Shown here in pieces: positions 63,638 to 64,000 of a stretch of 64,000 nt of DNA. Numbering within the stretch: the first letter of the stretch is position 1; each line of letters opens with the position of its first letter. Made by a program: the position numbers and the translations under genes. This stretch comes from Sphingopyxis sp. MWB1 (lineage in GTDB: Bacteria; Pseudomonadota; Alphaproteobacteria; Sphingomonadales; Sphingomonadaceae). The stretch lies in the NCBI RefSeq assembly GCF_000763945.1, contig NZ_JQFJ01000002.1, forward strand, positions 248,001 to 312,000, read 5' to 3'. The notes under the pieces are model-generated. The model saw only the letters and a list, made by a program, of their open reading frames with translations, ran no database searches and had not been told where the DNA came from.

Positions 63638-63939
63638 TTTCCGTCGGCCATTATCTTGCCGTGTCGGCCGTGCTGTTCACGCTGGGCGTGCTCGGTATTT
63701 TCATCAACCGCAAGAATATCATCGTCATCCTGATGGCGCTGGAGCTCATTCTGCTGGCCGTAAACATCAATCTGGTCGCGTTCAGCGCCGCGCTCGGCGA
63801 TATGGTCGGGCAGGTGTTCTCGATGTTCGTGCTGACCGTTGCTGCGGGTGAAGCGGCGATCGGGCTCGCCATTCTTGTTATCTATTTCCGCGGGCGCGGC
63901 ACCATTGCCGTCGATGATGCCAACCGGATGAAGGGGTAA
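63634..63939 (+). CDS. nuoK: NADH-quinone oxidoreductase subunit K
   Basis: A 101-residue three-helix proton-channel subunit related to MrpC. Seen are [40 protein letters not shown] with the conserved Glu of helix 2, and [20 protein letters not shown] with the Glu of helix 3. The GTG start at 63634 lies in the nuoJ stop. nuoL starts 4 bp downstream. Confidence 0.97.
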   Translation: MISVGHYLAVSAVLFTLGVLGIFINRKNIIVILMALELILLAVNINLVAFSAALGDMVGQVFSMFVLTVAAGEAAIGLAILVIYFRGRGTIAVDDANRMKG

Positions 63940-63943
63940 GCCG

Positions 63944-64000
63944 GTGATTCAGGCTATCGTATTTCTGCCGCTGCTGGCGGCGCTTGTCGCGGGCCTTGGC
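63944..64000 (+). CDS. nuoL: NADH-quinone oxidoreductase subunit L, N-terminal fragment (cut by window end)
   Basis: A GTG at 63944 begins IQAIVFLPLLAALVAGLG, a first membrane helix typical of the NuoL antiporter-like subunit, directly after nuoK. Only 19 codons are in the window. AAGGGG lies ten bases upstream. Confidence 0.85.
   Translation, partial: MIQAIVFLPLLAALVAGLG

Overview
The window reads as ordinary core chromosome of a GC-rich alphaproteobacterium, most likely a sphingomonad close to Sphingopyxis. The reasons are dense ATGA-overlapped operons, a CpdR response regulator, a DUF1674 SDH assembly factor, a DUF2842 protein, a zapA-6S RNA-fau cluster, a fused cysNC, and scattered palindromes of the CCGGATCAAGTCCGG type. 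The genus is inference. I see no prophage, CRISPR array, insertion sequence, plasmid function or recognisable defence system.

Layout. 1-7.1 kb: end of a photolyase, CFA synthase, a serine hydrolase lipoprotein, a membrane protein and an SDR, purF divergent from hisI, and a Cys-rich lipoprotein. 7.1-13.1 kb: a MerR regulator with a palindromic operator, acyl-CoA dehydrogenase, a phospholipase D-like protein, a CitE/MaoC pair and two small membrane proteins. 13.2-18.1 kb: sulfate activation (cysD, cysNC, cysQ) and a quinone-oxidoreductase-like dehydrogenase. 18.3-26.3 kb, mostly minus strand: rsmB-MFS-cysK-SleB hydrolase, the SDH assembly factor, SapC-cytochrome b561 and a GlcD-like flavoprotein. 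26.5-36.3 kb: an unknown secreted protein, a DEAD helicase, single genes around three tRNAs, tonB, cpdR, a short RadC-like protein and thyA. 36.4-40.1 kb: branched-chain 2-oxoacid dehydrogenase E1alpha-E1beta-E2. 40.1-41.05 kb: the only long stretch with no convincing gene. 41.05-44.4 kb: AI-2E transporter, tRNA-Asp, DUF2842, fau, 6S RNA, zapA and a coiled-coil partner. 44.6-53.3 kb: tkt-gap-pgk-fda central carbon operon, an O-methyltransferase, thiE, efp and suhB. 53.6 kb to the end: the complex I operon nuoA-K and the start of nuoL.

The most unusual part is the nuo operon. Three small genes (a cupin, a 29-codon ORF and a 60-residue two-helix membrane protein) sit between nuoD and nuoE with overlapping stops and starts. 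Two palindromic repeat pairs have entered exactly at the nuoE/nuoF and nuoG/nuoH junctions. Each lies between 7-bp direct repeats. In both cases removing the insert restores a canonical ATGA-overlapped start for the downstream gene. In both cases the insert is now spanned by a mini-ORF that has a good Shine-Dalgarno sequence, starts in the upstream stop codon and stops in the downstream start codon. NuoC also carries a Lys/Ala/Pro-rich tail of about 110 residues.

No tools were run. Family names rest on recognised motifs and neighbourhood; start codons were chosen by eye from ribosome-binding sites and overlaps.
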